From assembly GCF_964340395.1 (NCBI RefSeq), contig NC_135568.1:18894748-18958747 (forward strand): DNA of 64,000 nt, written 5' to 3'. Shown piece after piece: positions 52,166 to 63,780 of the stretch. Under the pieces are notes generated by a model, which was given only the letters and a program-made list of their open reading frames with translations, was not told the origin of the DNA and ran no database searches. Each line of letters begins with the position of its first letter. Within the stretch, counting starts at the first letter, position 1. The position numbers and the translations under genes are program-made. Origin of the DNA: Glandiceps talaboti. Its lineage: Eukaryota; Hemichordata; Enteropneusta; Spengelidae.

Positions 52166-52303
52166 CAATATCCGTCCTAACTCAGACCACTATAGAACTC
52201 TGAAGTCCCAACTCAGACCACTATAGAACTCTGAGGTCCCAACTCAGACCACTATAGAACTCTGAAGTCCCAACTCAGACCACTATAGAACTCTGAAGTC
52301 CTA
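52166..52303. repeat. 31-bp minisatellite (~4.5 copies)
   Basis: Unit pieces: caactcagaccactatagaa, ctctgaagtcc. The core ctcagaccactatag reappears as the arm of a hairpin at 63188-63220. Confidence 0.9.
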
Positions 52304-52516
52304 ATGTTTATTCAATGTGATAGACAACATCGATTCTCATTTCGTATCTCCACCTGATTTCTATATTAAACCACCAGTGCTATAGATACAAATGCAATTT
52401 ACTTCATTATTCAAGCATGAACATATATAGTGCTTCTTTTTTTCGCTGTGTTCAGTTCTCCCTCGCCGGTCTATTTGTTCAGTTCTCCCTCGCCCTTTTG
52501 TGTTTGTTCGTGATAT

Positions 52517-52518
<2 letters not shown>

Positions 52519-52600
<82 letters not shown>

Positions 52601-52716
52601 TTCTTCTTCTTCTTCTTCTTCTTCTTCTTCTTCTTCTTCTTCTTCTTCTTCTTCTTCTTCTTCTTCTTCTTCTTCTTCTTCTTCTTCTTCTTCTTCTTCT
52701 TCTTCTTCTTCATCAT
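52519..52716. repeat. Compound trinucleotide microsatellite (TCA)n-(TTC)n
   Basis: About 27 TCA units are followed by about 38 TTC units. All six frames stay open (poly-His/Leu, poly-Ser, poly-Glu/Asp, poly-Lys/Met), an artefact of the repeat. The long TTC/GAA tract could adopt triplex DNA. Confidence 0.98.
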
Positions 52717-53279
52717 TTGTTTTCTTTACCCCTTTCAATTCATCAACAAATCGTCTAGTTAAACAGAAGCGTAAATAATTGCTGTGTAACAGGTACTCTA
52801 GATCTTTAGCCTATAGACCAAATATTTGTACATTTAGGTCAGATTATTTATCCTATGGTAGGTACGCAATCTTCTGAAGGTAAACAATGTAAATCGTTGA
52901 AAGTAATAAAATTGGTATTTTAATTTCTCCTGTTTTTTTTTTTACGTAATACAAGCAATGCGTGCAACTGAGTAAGTTAAGCCGACACAATTGTTTGCTA
53001 ATTAAAGGTAACCTTTACAAAGTCGCGTGTACACATTGTAAATTTAACCCACCAGCGTATCATTATGTCGATTTAGCTCGTATATCACAGAGTTTAGGTG
53101 TCAAAAAGTAACCAGAGTATGGCAATGAGCCGGCACCTATTAGATATCGCCAACGGAGGCGGCGACCGCCCTATAGCGCTGCTAAGTTACCATATCACAG
53201 TTCACAACACAGAAAACTTCTAGCGTTCGATGTCGTATTCCAAGACACTAAATTAGTGTATTTTCTTTTGTTTTCTTGA

Positions 53280-53324
53280 ATGGAACCGGAATCAGTGGTG
53301 AAAGACAGTTTCATGGACTTCAAT
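53280..53324 (+). CDS. Putative first coding exon (MEPESVVKDSFMDFN)
   Basis: An ATG at 53280 opens 15 codons and meets the consensus donor gtaagt at 53325 in phase 0. Upstream sequence to 53100 is more CG-rich than its surroundings, as might be a promoter or 5' UTR. The phase matches the exon at 56456. The product is not recognised. It could be an alternative start to the 51027 exon's gene or a separate gene. Confidence 0.35.
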
Positions 53325-54001
53325 GTAAGTATAATTACTCTGTTTAATTATCTTAGCCGCCATAACTCCTGAATCCCCTGATATTAAATCAAACCAGGAC
53401 CAATGTGTCTACTCAAACTATCACATCAAATGTTCACTGCATGGTATAAACATTCACTTTTATTAACCCAAAACTTGAAGCATTTTATCGCACTGAATCC
53501 TTTCAGAAGAATACAACATAAAAATTGACACACTTTATTTGTAGACTCGGGTCTATTAAACTACCCTTTGAGTATGTAACACTTGTTACTCACATACCGA
53601 CATTGTTACGCAGCTACGTGAGAAATGCCGTAAATCCACCTGTTGATGTATTAGGCTGGACATTGGGGGTCACCGAGCCGTGAACTGTAGAGTCACGGTA
53701 GGTCACACTCTGACTACGAGGGGGTATAAACACGAAGGTTGATTAATCTGTCAACAATACAATTTAGACCTGTTGACCTGTAACTATAGTCGCTTTGATT
53801 TTACCAAATTATAGACAAGAAAAGACTCAATCTCGCACAAAATCTGAAGTCTGATATATCATGAAAGTATGACCCACCCAGGGTGTGATGGTTCCAAAAT
53901 TCATCATTGTGAGATGAAGACGTCGACAGTTCACACTTTTCAGTATTAAAGTCATTCTGTAATGTGACTGACTTCAAATTAATGCTATTGCCATTTAAAA
54001 G

Positions 54002-54162
54002 TGACCCAAATAGTTGAAGTGTACAAATCGTACAATGGCCAGGCGACAGTAGCAGTCAATACACAGACATCGAGGGAGTTTAATAAGCGATGGTTTATCA
54101 TTAGGTTTGTGACAGGTCTAACGGCTATTGTGTTGTTATTGTCACTCGTTTATCCCCTTGAG
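54002..54162 (+). CDS. Putative exon encoding a membrane helix
   Basis: It reads TQIVEVYKSYNGQATVAVNT, QTSREFNKRWFIIRFVTGLT and AIVLLLSLVYPLE, ending at a possible donor gtaact (54163). The segment from WFIIRF to LVYPLE is a single strongly hydrophobic helix after a basic stretch, like a type II signal anchor. The acceptor (ccatttaaaag) has a poor pyrimidine tract. It would join exon 51027-51252 in phase. Without splicing the frame ends eight codons later. Confidence 0.3.
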
Positions 54163-54735
54163 GTAACTCCACGTTACTTATAAAGAACTAATCTATAGGA
54201 TTTAGGTAGAGCGATAGACGCCTCTATTAACAATGGACGTAGACTGAATCGGTGGTCTGTGGGATTCAATGTTTGTCATTGAAAACCGCACAGGGAAAAG
54301 TGGCTTTGAAGAAAATGATCCACAGTGAATGGAAATCTTTCCACAATGCAACTGACGCTATGGTACAAAATAGAAAACGAAGACTGCCCCCCCACCCCAA
54401 AAAATAAATAAATAAATAAATAAAAATAAATCGAACCAAGGCTCAAGTTTTTTTTTAAGAAACTTACGTCACGCCCCGTTTAACTTTATTGTAAACATTA
54501 AACTAGAACATTTGGCTTATCCTTGAGCAAGCCCATCTTCACTAAAATATAAATATGTGTATCACTATCATATACAATACAAACCAAGTCTAACAATTAT
54601 AGCACGTGCACAAATCAAAAACATGAAAACGGTGTGACAAATGTCGCACTAAAAGTTTTGTATCGCCGACAACACTTCGTGTGTCCATTTGTATTTATGA
54701 ATTGTTTTTCTAGAACTTGCTTAAACGAAACTTTA

Positions 54736-54785
54736 CAACAACAACAACAACAACAACAACAACATCAACGACGACAACGACAACG
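54736..54785. repeat. (ACA)n / (CAACGA)n short repeat
   Basis: About nine ACA units pass into cgacgacaacgacaacga. Confidence 0.9.
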
Positions 54786-54865
54786 AATGTCCGTTTTACG
54801 TAAAGCAGGTTTTCGTTACGTGTTTTATTCCTTTGTTTGATTCTTTTATTTATTTGATGTTCGCA

Positions 54866-56355
54866 ATAGTAAAGTTGTACTTACCTGTAATGGTAAGGTT
54901 GTACTTACCTGTAATAGTAAGGTTGTACATACCTGTAATAGTAAGGTTGTACTTACCTGTCATAGTAAGGTTGTACTTACCTGCCAAAGTAAGGTTGTAC
55001 TTACCTGTAATGGTAAGGTTGTACTTACCTGTAATAGTAAGGTTGTACATACCTGTAATAGTAAGTTTGTACTTACCTGTAATAGTGAGGTTGTACTTAC
55101 CTGTAATAGTAAGGTTGTACTTACCTGTAATAGTGAGGTTGTAATTACCTGTAATGGTAAGGCTGTACTTACCTGTAATAGTAAGGTTGTACTTACCTGT
55201 AATAGTGAGGTTGTACTTACCTGTAATAGTAAGGTTGTACATACCTGTAATAGTAAGGTTGTACTTACCTGTAATAGTGAGGTTGTAATTACCTGTAATG
55301 GTAAGGCTGTACTTACCTGTAATAGTAAGGTTGTACTTACCTGTAATAGTAAGGTTGTACTTACCTGTAATAGTAAGGTTGTACTTACCTGTAATAGTAA
55401 GGTTGTACTTACCTGCAATAGTAAGGTTGTACTTACCTGTAATAGTAAGGTTGTACTTACCTGTAATAGTAAGGTTGTACTTACCTGTAATAGTAAGGCT
55501 GTACTTACCTGTCATAGTAAGGTTGTACTTACCTGTAATAGTAAGGTCGTACTTACCTGTAATAGTAAGGCTGTACTTACCTGTCATAGTAAGGTTGTAC
55601 TTACCTGCCAAAGTAAGGTTGTACTTACCTGTAATAGTAAGGTCGTACTTACCTGTAATAGTGAGGTTGTACTTACCTGTCATAGTAAGGTTGTACTTAC
55701 CTGCCAAAGTAAGGTTGTACTTACCTGTAATAGTAAGGTCGTACTTACCTGTAATAGTGAGGTTGTACTTACCTGTCATAGTAAGGTTGTACTTACCTGC
55801 CAAAGTAAGGTTGTACTTACCTGTAATAGTAAGGCTGTACTTACCAGTAATAGTAAGGTCGTACTTACCTGTAATAGTGACCTTGTACTTACCTGTAATA
55901 GTGACCTTGTACTTACCTGTAATAGTAAGGCTGTACTTACCTGTAATAGTAAGGTTGTACTTACCTGTAATAGTAAGGTTGTACTTACCTGTAATGGTAA
56001 GGCTGTACTTACCTGTAATAGTAAGGCTGTACTTACCTGTAATAGTAAGGCTGTACTTACCTGTAATGGTAAGGCTGTACTTACCTGTAATAGTAAGGCT
56101 GTACTTACCTGTGATAGTAAGGTTGTACTTACCTGTAATAGTAAGGTTGTACTTACCTGTAATGGTAAGGCTGTACTTACCTGTCATAGTAAGGTACGTT
56201 GTACTTACCTGTAATGGTAAGGCTGTACTTACCTGTAATAGTAATGTTGTACTTACCTGTAATAGTAAGGCTGTACTTACCTGTAATGGTAAGGCTGTAC
56301 TTGCCTGTAATAGTAAGGTTGTACTTACCTGTAATAGTAAGGTTGTACTTACCTG
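54866..56355. repeat. 24-bp minisatellite (~62 copies) carrying splice-donor consensus on the minus strand
   Basis: Unit pieces: gtacttacctgtaatagtaa, ggtt (or ggct). Variants are acatacctg, tgtcatag, tgccaaag and agtgagg. On the minus strand nearly every unit contains CAGGTAAGT preceded by CTATTA. The 24-bp period keeps frames open (TGKYNLTI on -, VRLYLPVI on +). It ends about 100 bp before the exon-like segment at 56456. Confidence 0.97.
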
Positions 56356-56455
56356 TAAATATATATAATACTATTCGTATAGGACGACTAAGGAAGACAA
56401 AAATTAATTGAAACAAAACCACGACCTTCTCATTGAACATCATCTTTATTTTCAG

Positions 56456-56515
56456 ATTTATATGTCAACATTGTATGGATGGGTTCCAGCGCCGATGAAA
56501 CCAAAGCGACATGAG
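56456..56515 (+). CDS. Putative exon (IYMSTLYGWVPAPMKPKRHE)
   Basis: The acceptor is atctttattttcag and the donor gtaaag at 56516. It is 20 codons in phase 0, so it would join MEPESVVKDSFMDFN of the exon at 53280, or VYPLE of the one at 54002. It is not recognised. A matching downstream exon was not found with confidence. Confidence 0.4.
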
Positions 56516-56698
56516 GTAAAGTAATTATCTGGGATATATTTTTAATTTGACCTTTGTATTTACATCACGCCATATCCAAGTCGTGTTGAATCTCTTCATG
56601 TCATGTTGCGCCATGTAGCACATTTCTGACAACCCCAGTCCAATACATGTATCCATCGAAAATATGTTTCTTTCTTTCTTTGATGGTTGTATAAAGTA

Positions 56699-57000
56699 TA
56701 GTGTAGTGTGGTGTAGTGTAGTGTGGTGTAGTGTGGTGTAGTGTAGTGTAGTGTAGTGTAGTGTAGTGTAGTGTGGTGCAGTGTAGTGTAGTGTGGTGTA
56801 GTGTAGTGTAGTGTAGTGCAGTGTAGTGTAGTGCAGTGTAGTGTAGTGTAGTGTAGTGTGGTGTAGTGTAGTGTAGTGTAGTGTGGTGTAGTGTAGTGTA
56901 GTGCAGTGCAGTGTAGTGTAGTGTAGTGTAGTGTAGTGTAGTGTGGTGTAGTGTAGTGTAGTGTAGTGCAGTGTAGTGTAGTGTAGTGTAGTGTAGTGCT
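56699..57000. repeat. (GTGTA)n pentanucleotide array (~60 copies)
   Basis: Units gtgta with gtggt and gtgca interspersed. The minus-strand 185-codon frame (LHYTT repeats) is an artefact. Confidence 0.97.
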
Positions 57001-57069
57001 GTACTAATACAGTACAGTACATGTACTGTACAGATAGCACAAAACTACATCTGAAAATATTGGCCCTGG

Positions 57070-57860
<791 letters not shown>

Positions 57861-57969
57861 CGGGTGTATTTTCCGATTCGGCTGAATGGATTAGAAAAAA
57901 ACCTTAGCGGAGTTATGTTCACAAAACAGTTCAACATGAAATTTGTGGGATTTATCACTGCCAGTGATG

Positions 57970-58287
57970 CCTGTCAAGCGCTACTCATAGGAAGCGATTT
58001 GACAGTCTATAGTCAAGCGCTACTCATAGGAAGCGATTTGACAGTCTATAGTCAAGCGCTACTCATAGGAAGCGATTTGACAGTCTATAGTCAAGCGCTA
58101 CTCATAGGAAGCGATTTGACAGTCTATAGTCAAGCGCTACTCATAGGAAGCGATTTGACAGTCTATAGTCAAGCGCTACTCATAGGAAGCGATTTGACAG
58201 TCTATAGTCAAGCGCTACTCATAGGAAGTGATTTGACAGTCTATAGTCAAGCGCTACCCATAGGAAGCGATTTGACAGTCTATATTC
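57970..58287. repeat. 39-bp minisatellite (~8 copies)
   Basis: Unit pieces: caagcgctactcataggaag, cgatttgacagtctatagt. Copies are almost identical, so it is young. Its period is divisible by three and it extends an open frame (QALLIGSDLTVYS). Flanks share gggagttttgtcc / ggaagttttgtcc text (57847 and 58322). Confidence 0.96.
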
Positions 58288-58648
58288 GAGTTGTGGTTAT
58301 GCCATGTATATAATACTAAACGGAAGTTTTGTCCAAGGGTATTTTCCCATTCCAACTGCATGATATGCTGGTTATATTTCAATATTATGACATAATTGCT
58401 CTGTTTGTGCAAAATCAGATTTTGCCGGACGAAAACTTTCCAAATAAATTTCAAACAAGAACAGGACATTGATTAGAGAAATCAGTTTAAAAACATAGGT
58501 TCTTCTTTGCAGACAAAGGTACAACTGAAAGTCAACAGTGGACTCTGCACATGTTCATACCTATATATGCAAATTCCTTCAATTCTGTCGAAGACAACAT
58601 TCACTAAGCAAGATGTGCATTTGTACACTCTTATTTGATTTTTCATAG

Positions 58649-58847
58649 ATTTTATCAGTGGAATTTAAACCAACTGTTAAATGGCACATTTAATATCAGC
58701 AATGTGATACAAGGAAAGTTTCAACGAGTAGACTTTCAGCCGGGATTAAATTACAATAAAACGAATTCAACAGTTTATGAACAAAATGCTACAAGTATCC
58801 CGATTAACTTAGAAATGTTTAGTCTGGCAGATATGTCCTCTTTTTGA
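58649..58847 (+). CDS. Putative terminal exon with N-glycosylation sequons
   Basis: The acceptor is gatttttcatag and the stop TGA at 58845-58847. It reads FYQWNLNQLLNGTFNISNVI, QGKFQRVDFQPGLNYNKTNS and TVYEQNATSIPINLEMFSLA. NGT, NIS, NKT, NST and NAT are N-x-S/T sequons, suggesting an extracellular or luminal domain that would suit the membrane helix at 54002-54162. It needs an upstream exon ending after two bases of a codon; the one at 56456 does not, so an exon is missing or the link is wrong. The family is not recognised. Confidence 0.3.
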
Positions 58848-59077
58848 TTAAACTTCAACCCTGTAGTCTGTGCATGAGAAGTTTCTCTGGTCGGAGGGGG
58901 TCGGTGGATTTTTCTATCGGGCCTAGTACGAAAAGTCACAGGCTCATCCCCCATCACTTAATTCTAAAACATGATGACCCCACCATTTACATGAAAGGTA
59001 TTTAGTCGTGACTCAGTGTGGACTGCTTGGTTATGTCTCTTTTATAAGATAACACATACTAAAGTAGTGACGACACA

Positions 59078-59900
59078 GCGTAGATATATTCACAAAGGAG
59101 TTTAATATATATAGCATCTTGACAGTAAGGCTTGGGATTGGAATGTGTACACCACCTCTCATGGCAAGGGGGGTAGTCCTAGGGCTGTGTTTTTGACACT
59201 TAAGCCAATTTTTTGGTTATTCAGACCCTTTTCGGCAATAATTTCCAAACTTTACATGACAGCACCAACATGTAAAAAGCAACTGCATAGGGTGGAAATA
59301 TTTTTTTAAAATTAAAAGCATCTACACAGTAAAAGGTAGCCTAAGGGGAAGAATTTGAGATGAGGATATGTGCACCTGAGGGGTCCTACAGGGTTTCCCC
59401 CTAGAAGTTCTGGAGGTTTTTACTCTTAAAACCATTTTTTAGGCTTTTAAGACCCATTCAGGCAGTAACTTCCAAGCTTTACAAGATAACACAATCAAGT
59501 AGTAGAAACTATTCTTTATGAATAGGGTTGAAATATGTTCCTTAAAAAGTTAGTATGTTAGAGAACTTATGGTGGTCATACCTACTATGTATAATACAAA
59601 CTGAATCTGATGAGATGTGGTGATTTGTAGTATCAATAGTATATAGTGTTCGAAATAGACAGTATATAAAGTGTATTGATCCCTTCATACTGAAGAGTAG
59701 AACAATTGAGATTAAAAATAACTTCTTTTATAAACTATCTAGGAAGATTACGATTACGGAACTTTCAACTTTTGCCCCAGAGTGCAACATATGTGAAGCA
59801 TATTGGTCATTGATCGTGAAACAGCCGATTGACATGTTCTCTAACTTGTGAGTTAGATAATACATGTATATGTATATGTATATGTGAAGTTACGTTTGAG
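59078..59900 (+). repeat. Dispersed repeat (second copy, uninterrupted)
   Basis: Parallel to 40066-42600: aaaggagtttaatatatata, catcttgacagtaagg, ctagaagttctggaggtttt, agcaccaacatgtaaaaagc and gagatgtggtgatttgtag. It carries the empty target site at 59413-59430 for the hairpin-headed element found in the first copy. Non-coding. Confidence 0.75.
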
Positions 59901-60026
59901 CGCCACTCCAGGTGAACTAAAGAAAGAGGAACACGAACAAATACCAGAGGTCAGAATATAAATACGAATATAAACAAAACTTTCTTTATACTTGCCCAAG
60001 CATTCCAGTCCCGAATCACCATTGAG

Positions 60027-60117
60027 AACGATGATAACTCAGGTTGTAACCATGGGAACGGTGATAACTCAGGTTGTAACCATGGCAATGATGATAACTC
60101 AGGTTGTAACCATGAAC
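60027..60117. repeat. 30-bp minisatellite (3 copies)
   Basis: Unit pieces: aacgatgataactcaggttg, taaccatggg. Confidence 0.9.
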
Positions 60118-60566
60118 ATTAGGAATTTATTGATGTAAAGTTGTATGTGACTACAGATAACACATGCCTATCAATAAAGTATGTCATTCATTACATCATT
60201 TCATCTGTTACTATGGTTACAACAAAACCAACCAACAATGTAGTGCCATCAAAATGCATTATATATGGACGACTGCATTGATTACTTTCAGTTCGTAAAA
60301 TCACCATATAAATGTATTGTGTGTAGAAATATATGAAAGCAGCATGTTATAAGAGGCCCGGCATTTTAACCGACTGGGGAGGGGTGGTTATTTTGGTGGG
60401 GGAGGGGTTATTTTGAAAACAATAACAAGTGGGGGGTCACATTGGAAAATGACAAAATAAGTGTCATTTTGGTGCCGTGAAATGGCTCCTGAACAACTGT
60501 AATTTGTCAAAATTTCCTATGGCAGGAGGGGGCTACCCCTTCCGCACCCTCCCCCATCTACGTTTT
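60118..60566. other. No recognised gene
   Basis: It contains G-rich runs (60378-60440). The text around 60357-60550 (ggccc ggcattttaac, gggggtcacattgg) is mirrored near 61300-61440 in a related form, suggesting another low-copy repeat flanking 60.57-61.3 kb. Confidence 0.4.
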
Positions 60567-60740
60567 AGCCGATGGTAGTTATGTATTAGATTATATGGTT
60601 AGGGTTAGCCGATGGTAGTTATGTATTCGATTATATGGTTAGGGTTAGCCGATGCTAGTTATGTATTAGATTATATGGTTAGGGTTAGCCGATGCTAGTT
60701 ATGTATTAGATTATATGGTTAGGGTTAGCCGATGGTAGTT
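60567..60740. repeat. 40-bp minisatellite with TTAGGGTTAG core (~4.3 copies)
   Basis: Unit pieces: ttagccgatggtagttatgt, attagattatatggttaggg. The junction of units spells GGTTAGGGTTAG, a telomere-like motif. Confidence 0.95.
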
Positions 60741-61491
60741 TTAACTGGTGATTGAACTTGCCATTTGTATTTCAATCAATTTGTCATTCTCAAGATAAAA
60801 ATTTGTTCTGGATGAAATTGTAGCTTCATGGTATTGGCTATATCTGAATGTATTAACGGAAGCCATAAAACATTGAAAATAAAGTACAATTGAATACACT
60901 GTACAGAGAGTTGTATTTTATTACATCATGTTATACTGCAGTGTATAATACCATAAACATGTATATATACCATAGCTAGCATTATCAGGAATCACTTTAT
61001 GCTGCTTTCTGCCGACATTTGTTACATTTGTAAAGACTAATTTTAATGGAAAGAGTTGTATTAATTGCAAATAATTATAGTCTCCCATGGGTTCATGCTG
61101 AGATACCCTCACGAAATTACATGTTCCATAGATTCTAGATAAACATGTACAAAGAAAATAAAGATTGTACAAAAGTAATGTGTTCGGTGTTCTCTTAATA
61201 AATAGAAATATTCAGTATATTTATATAGTATTATAGTAACACCCCATCGTAAGACCTATGACATGATGTTAAAATATAAAGATGTATGTGTGTTTGTATG
61301 GGGGAGGTCATTTTGGAAAATGGGGTGGTCACTTTGGCTTTGGCCATCGGAGCTAGGAGGGTCAGTTTGAGAAAACCCATGTTCAACTCAAAAACATCGC
61401 CCCTCCCCCCTCCCCTGTCGGTATATAAATGCCCGGCCCTAAGATTGGGGAAAAAATGACTGACTGTCTTTTTTGTTTGATTGGTTCACTA
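60741..61491. other. No recognised gene
   Basis: AT-rich sequence with short ORFs lacking recognisable motifs; the 61300-61440 part resembles 60360-60550. Confidence 0.4.
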
Positions 61492-61528
<37 letters not shown>

Positions 61529-61530
61529 AT
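61492..61530. repeat. (GTT)n microsatellite
   Basis: About 12 GTT units followed by ATT units. Confidence 0.95.
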
Positions 61531-61656
61531 TATTATTGTTGGCGCTGGTGTTGTTGTTTGCTGTAACTCAAGACCATTTTAGAAAATGTTATTTAATATG
61601 TGGTTGAATATGTCTATCACTGCAATATTTACCAAATGTAAATTTGATTACCAATG

Positions 61657-61936
61657 TGAGAACTAACTATGTACTGGTGTCACCATGGCTACCAAGTGAG
61701 AGTTATGTACTGCTGTCACCATGGCTACCAAGTGAGAGTTATGTACTGCTGTCACCATGGCTACCAAGTGAGAGCTATGCACTGCTGTCACCATGGCTAC
61801 CAAGTGAGAGCTATGCACTGCTGTTACCATGGCTACCAAGTGAGAGTTATGTCCTGCTGTTACCATGGCTACCAAGTGAGAGTTATGTCCTGCTGTCACC
61901 ATGGCTACCAAGTGAGAGTTATGTACTGCTGCCACC
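61657..61936. repeat. 36-bp minisatellite (~7.7 copies)
   Basis: Unit pieces: accatggctaccaagtgaga, gttatgtactgctgtc. Open frames in three frames are artefacts. Confidence 0.96.
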
Positions 61937-61961
61937 ATTTAGTATTGAGTTTATAATGGCA

Positions 61962-62175
61962 CAGCAAATTCAAAAAATGCTTACTGTACACAATTCAAAT
62001 ACTGCTTACCATACACAATTCAAAAAATGCTGTCCCTACACAATTCAAAAAATGCTTACCCTACGGAATTCAAAAAATGCTTACCGTACATAATTCAAAA
62101 AATGCTTACCCTACGGAATTCAAAAAATGCTTACCCTACGGAATTCAAATAATGATTACCGTACATAATTCAAAA
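61962..62175. repeat. 25-bp minisatellite (~8 copies)
   Basis: Unit pieces: aattcaaaaaatgcttaccc, tacgg (variants tacac, tacat). It begins directly after the 36-bp array. Confidence 0.95.
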
Positions 62176-62419
62176 ACTTTCAAAACGCGATTTAAATAAA
62201 ACAATCAATATTTACAGCAACAAGAGAGTAGAAAAGAATCAATATATTTCTAACTGTTCAGCAAAAGTTGGTGGCAAAATTATGATCGACACATGTTGGT
62301 TTTTTTTTGTATTTAAAAGATTTTTTTATTGGAGTAAAAAAGAAGTTATACATAGCAGGTTTTTACAGTATCTGGATAAAACACAAAATGATTTCTTTAC
62401 AGAATTCAAACTTAGTTTT

Positions 62420-62777
62420 CTATTCCCTACCTAATGCTGGGTCTTGGACAATGTACTTTAGATAACTTCCCCATTTCTTTATGTGTGAGTTGAGCTTATG
62501 CCTCCTATTTGCAATATTATACTCAATTTTCTGTATTGATTGTACATAGTTCTTATATGCTCTAAAGTCCAATGTCTCTTTTTTACATCGACAGATGTAG
62601 ATATATCACTTGCCAAGCAGTATAAGAAAATTTACAAAACACGATAAAGTTGAATCTCAAAGGATTATTTGCCTGTCTTTTGGTCTACAGTGCAATTCTA
62701 ATTTTCTGCCCCATAGCATGAAAAAACTTTCCCAAAATAACTGTACCTGTTCACACTCACAGAATAAGTGGAGCAGT
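62420..62777 (-). pseudogene. LINE ORF2 C-terminal remnant, minus strand
   Basis: Read on the minus strand, one frame gives LLHLFCECEQVQLFWESFFM, LWGRKLELHCRPKDRQIIL-stop, DSTLSCFVNFLILLGK-stop, YIYICRCKKETLDFRAYKNY, VQSIQKIEYNIANRRHKLNS and HIKKWGSYLKYIVQDPALGR before a final stop at 62420-62422. The HLF.EC..VQ.FW...ILLGK.YIY.CR pattern is typical of the region after the RT domain in L1/Tx1-like and related LINEs. Two in-frame stops and the missing upstream part mark it as dead. Confidence 0.75.
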
Positions 62778-62952
62778 CACATGTTGTTAATACTCCCACA
62801 ATTTGAAGAAGTGAGTGGAGCAGCGAACGAAGTGCTTGTTTAGAATTCCTCGGCAATGCTATGATGAAGAGTTAGTCAGTCATTTTATCATGCCGTTCAT
62901 GTCTGTCATGCTTTTCTAATGAAAAAAGTTAAATAGGTTAGATCATGTATCA

Positions 62953-63009
62953 ACTGAACCATAAATGGAGGAGTTATTGAACTGAACCATAAATGGAGGA
63001 GTTATTGAA
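62953..63009. repeat. 28-bp tandem duplication
   Basis: Two copies of actgaaccataaatggagga, gttattga. Confidence 0.9.
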
Positions 63010-63187
63010 CTGAATGTTTAGTTGTCAAAGCATATAGGAAGCAGACAATAAATAATACGATAGCAAGAAAGTGTTAAAATTGTGTCAAACATGGTGGGTT
63101 TTGTTCAATATGGCGGATAAGTTAACGTCATTGACAGTCATGGCAACCTACTAAGCACATAGCATGGGTGTACAAACCTTTGCTTTA

Positions 63188-63220
63188 CCTCAGACCACTA
63201 TAGTTTATAGTGGTCTGAGG
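63188..63220. repeat. Perfect hairpin with 15-bp arms
   Basis: CCTCAGACCACTATA-gtt-TATAGTGGTCTGAGG. The arm motif ctcagaccactatag is also the core of the 31-bp minisatellite at 52166-52303. Confidence 0.95.
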
Positions 63221-63394
63221 CGATACTAAAAACACATGTTTTGATGTAGTCTGTGAGGTACTCCATGACGGGGCGCCCTCACACATCGAGGGCGAGTGAC
63301 ACGACGTATCTTACAGTCTCGTTTTGCTGATAATAACTTTAAAACAGGAGAGGTGTAGTAAATGAGTCATTTTATCAGCACAATACTTACCTAT

Positions 63395-63780
63395 CAGTTC
63401 CACCTATCAGCTTCTTCGACTTGTTTTCTTCCATGATGCAACTAATACTTCAAAAAAATTATGGTTTCCATGCTTTTTTAATTACGACTCCAATTCTCCT
63501 TATCGGATAGTACAATTGAATCTTTAAATCGTAATCTTAAAACTCATCTTTTTAAGCAACATTACCAGGTGTGATTTTTGATGTAATTGTATCATTTTAG
63601 GAACGTAATTTCCCAGTTATTGTTGTCACTTTAGCCTTGTTTACTTTGCAATGTTGTGTTTTGCATTTTTAACAACCACATGAGTTATTTTTGTCCATTT
63701 TCTTCATTTTCGAGTACTGTAACGAGCTCTGAGACGCAGTGTAGTGGTGCTTTCTTAGGAAATAAAATGATTATTATTAA
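63395..63780 (+). pseudogene. LINE (CR1/L2-type) 3' end
   Basis: A short C-terminal peptide SLSDSTIESLNRNLKTHLFK, then QHYQV and a stop at 63572-63574, matches the end of CR1/L2/Jockey-type ORF2 (...F...LKTHLF...). Upstream, KLWFPCF in another frame may be the diverged KLWNSLP block. A 3' UTR follows with gagctctgagacgcagtgta and ends in aaatgattattattaaa, the usual LINE tail form. Confidence 0.65.

Noticed and set aside
52361-52778. Poly-Glu/Asp, poly-His/Leu, poly-Ser and poly-Lys/Met ORFs
   Set aside because: All come from one trinucleotide microsatellite.
54850-56187. 445-codon minus-strand ORF (TGKYNLTI repeats), which looks like a secreted repeat protein
   Set aside because: 24-bp minisatellite artefact; the + strand is open too.
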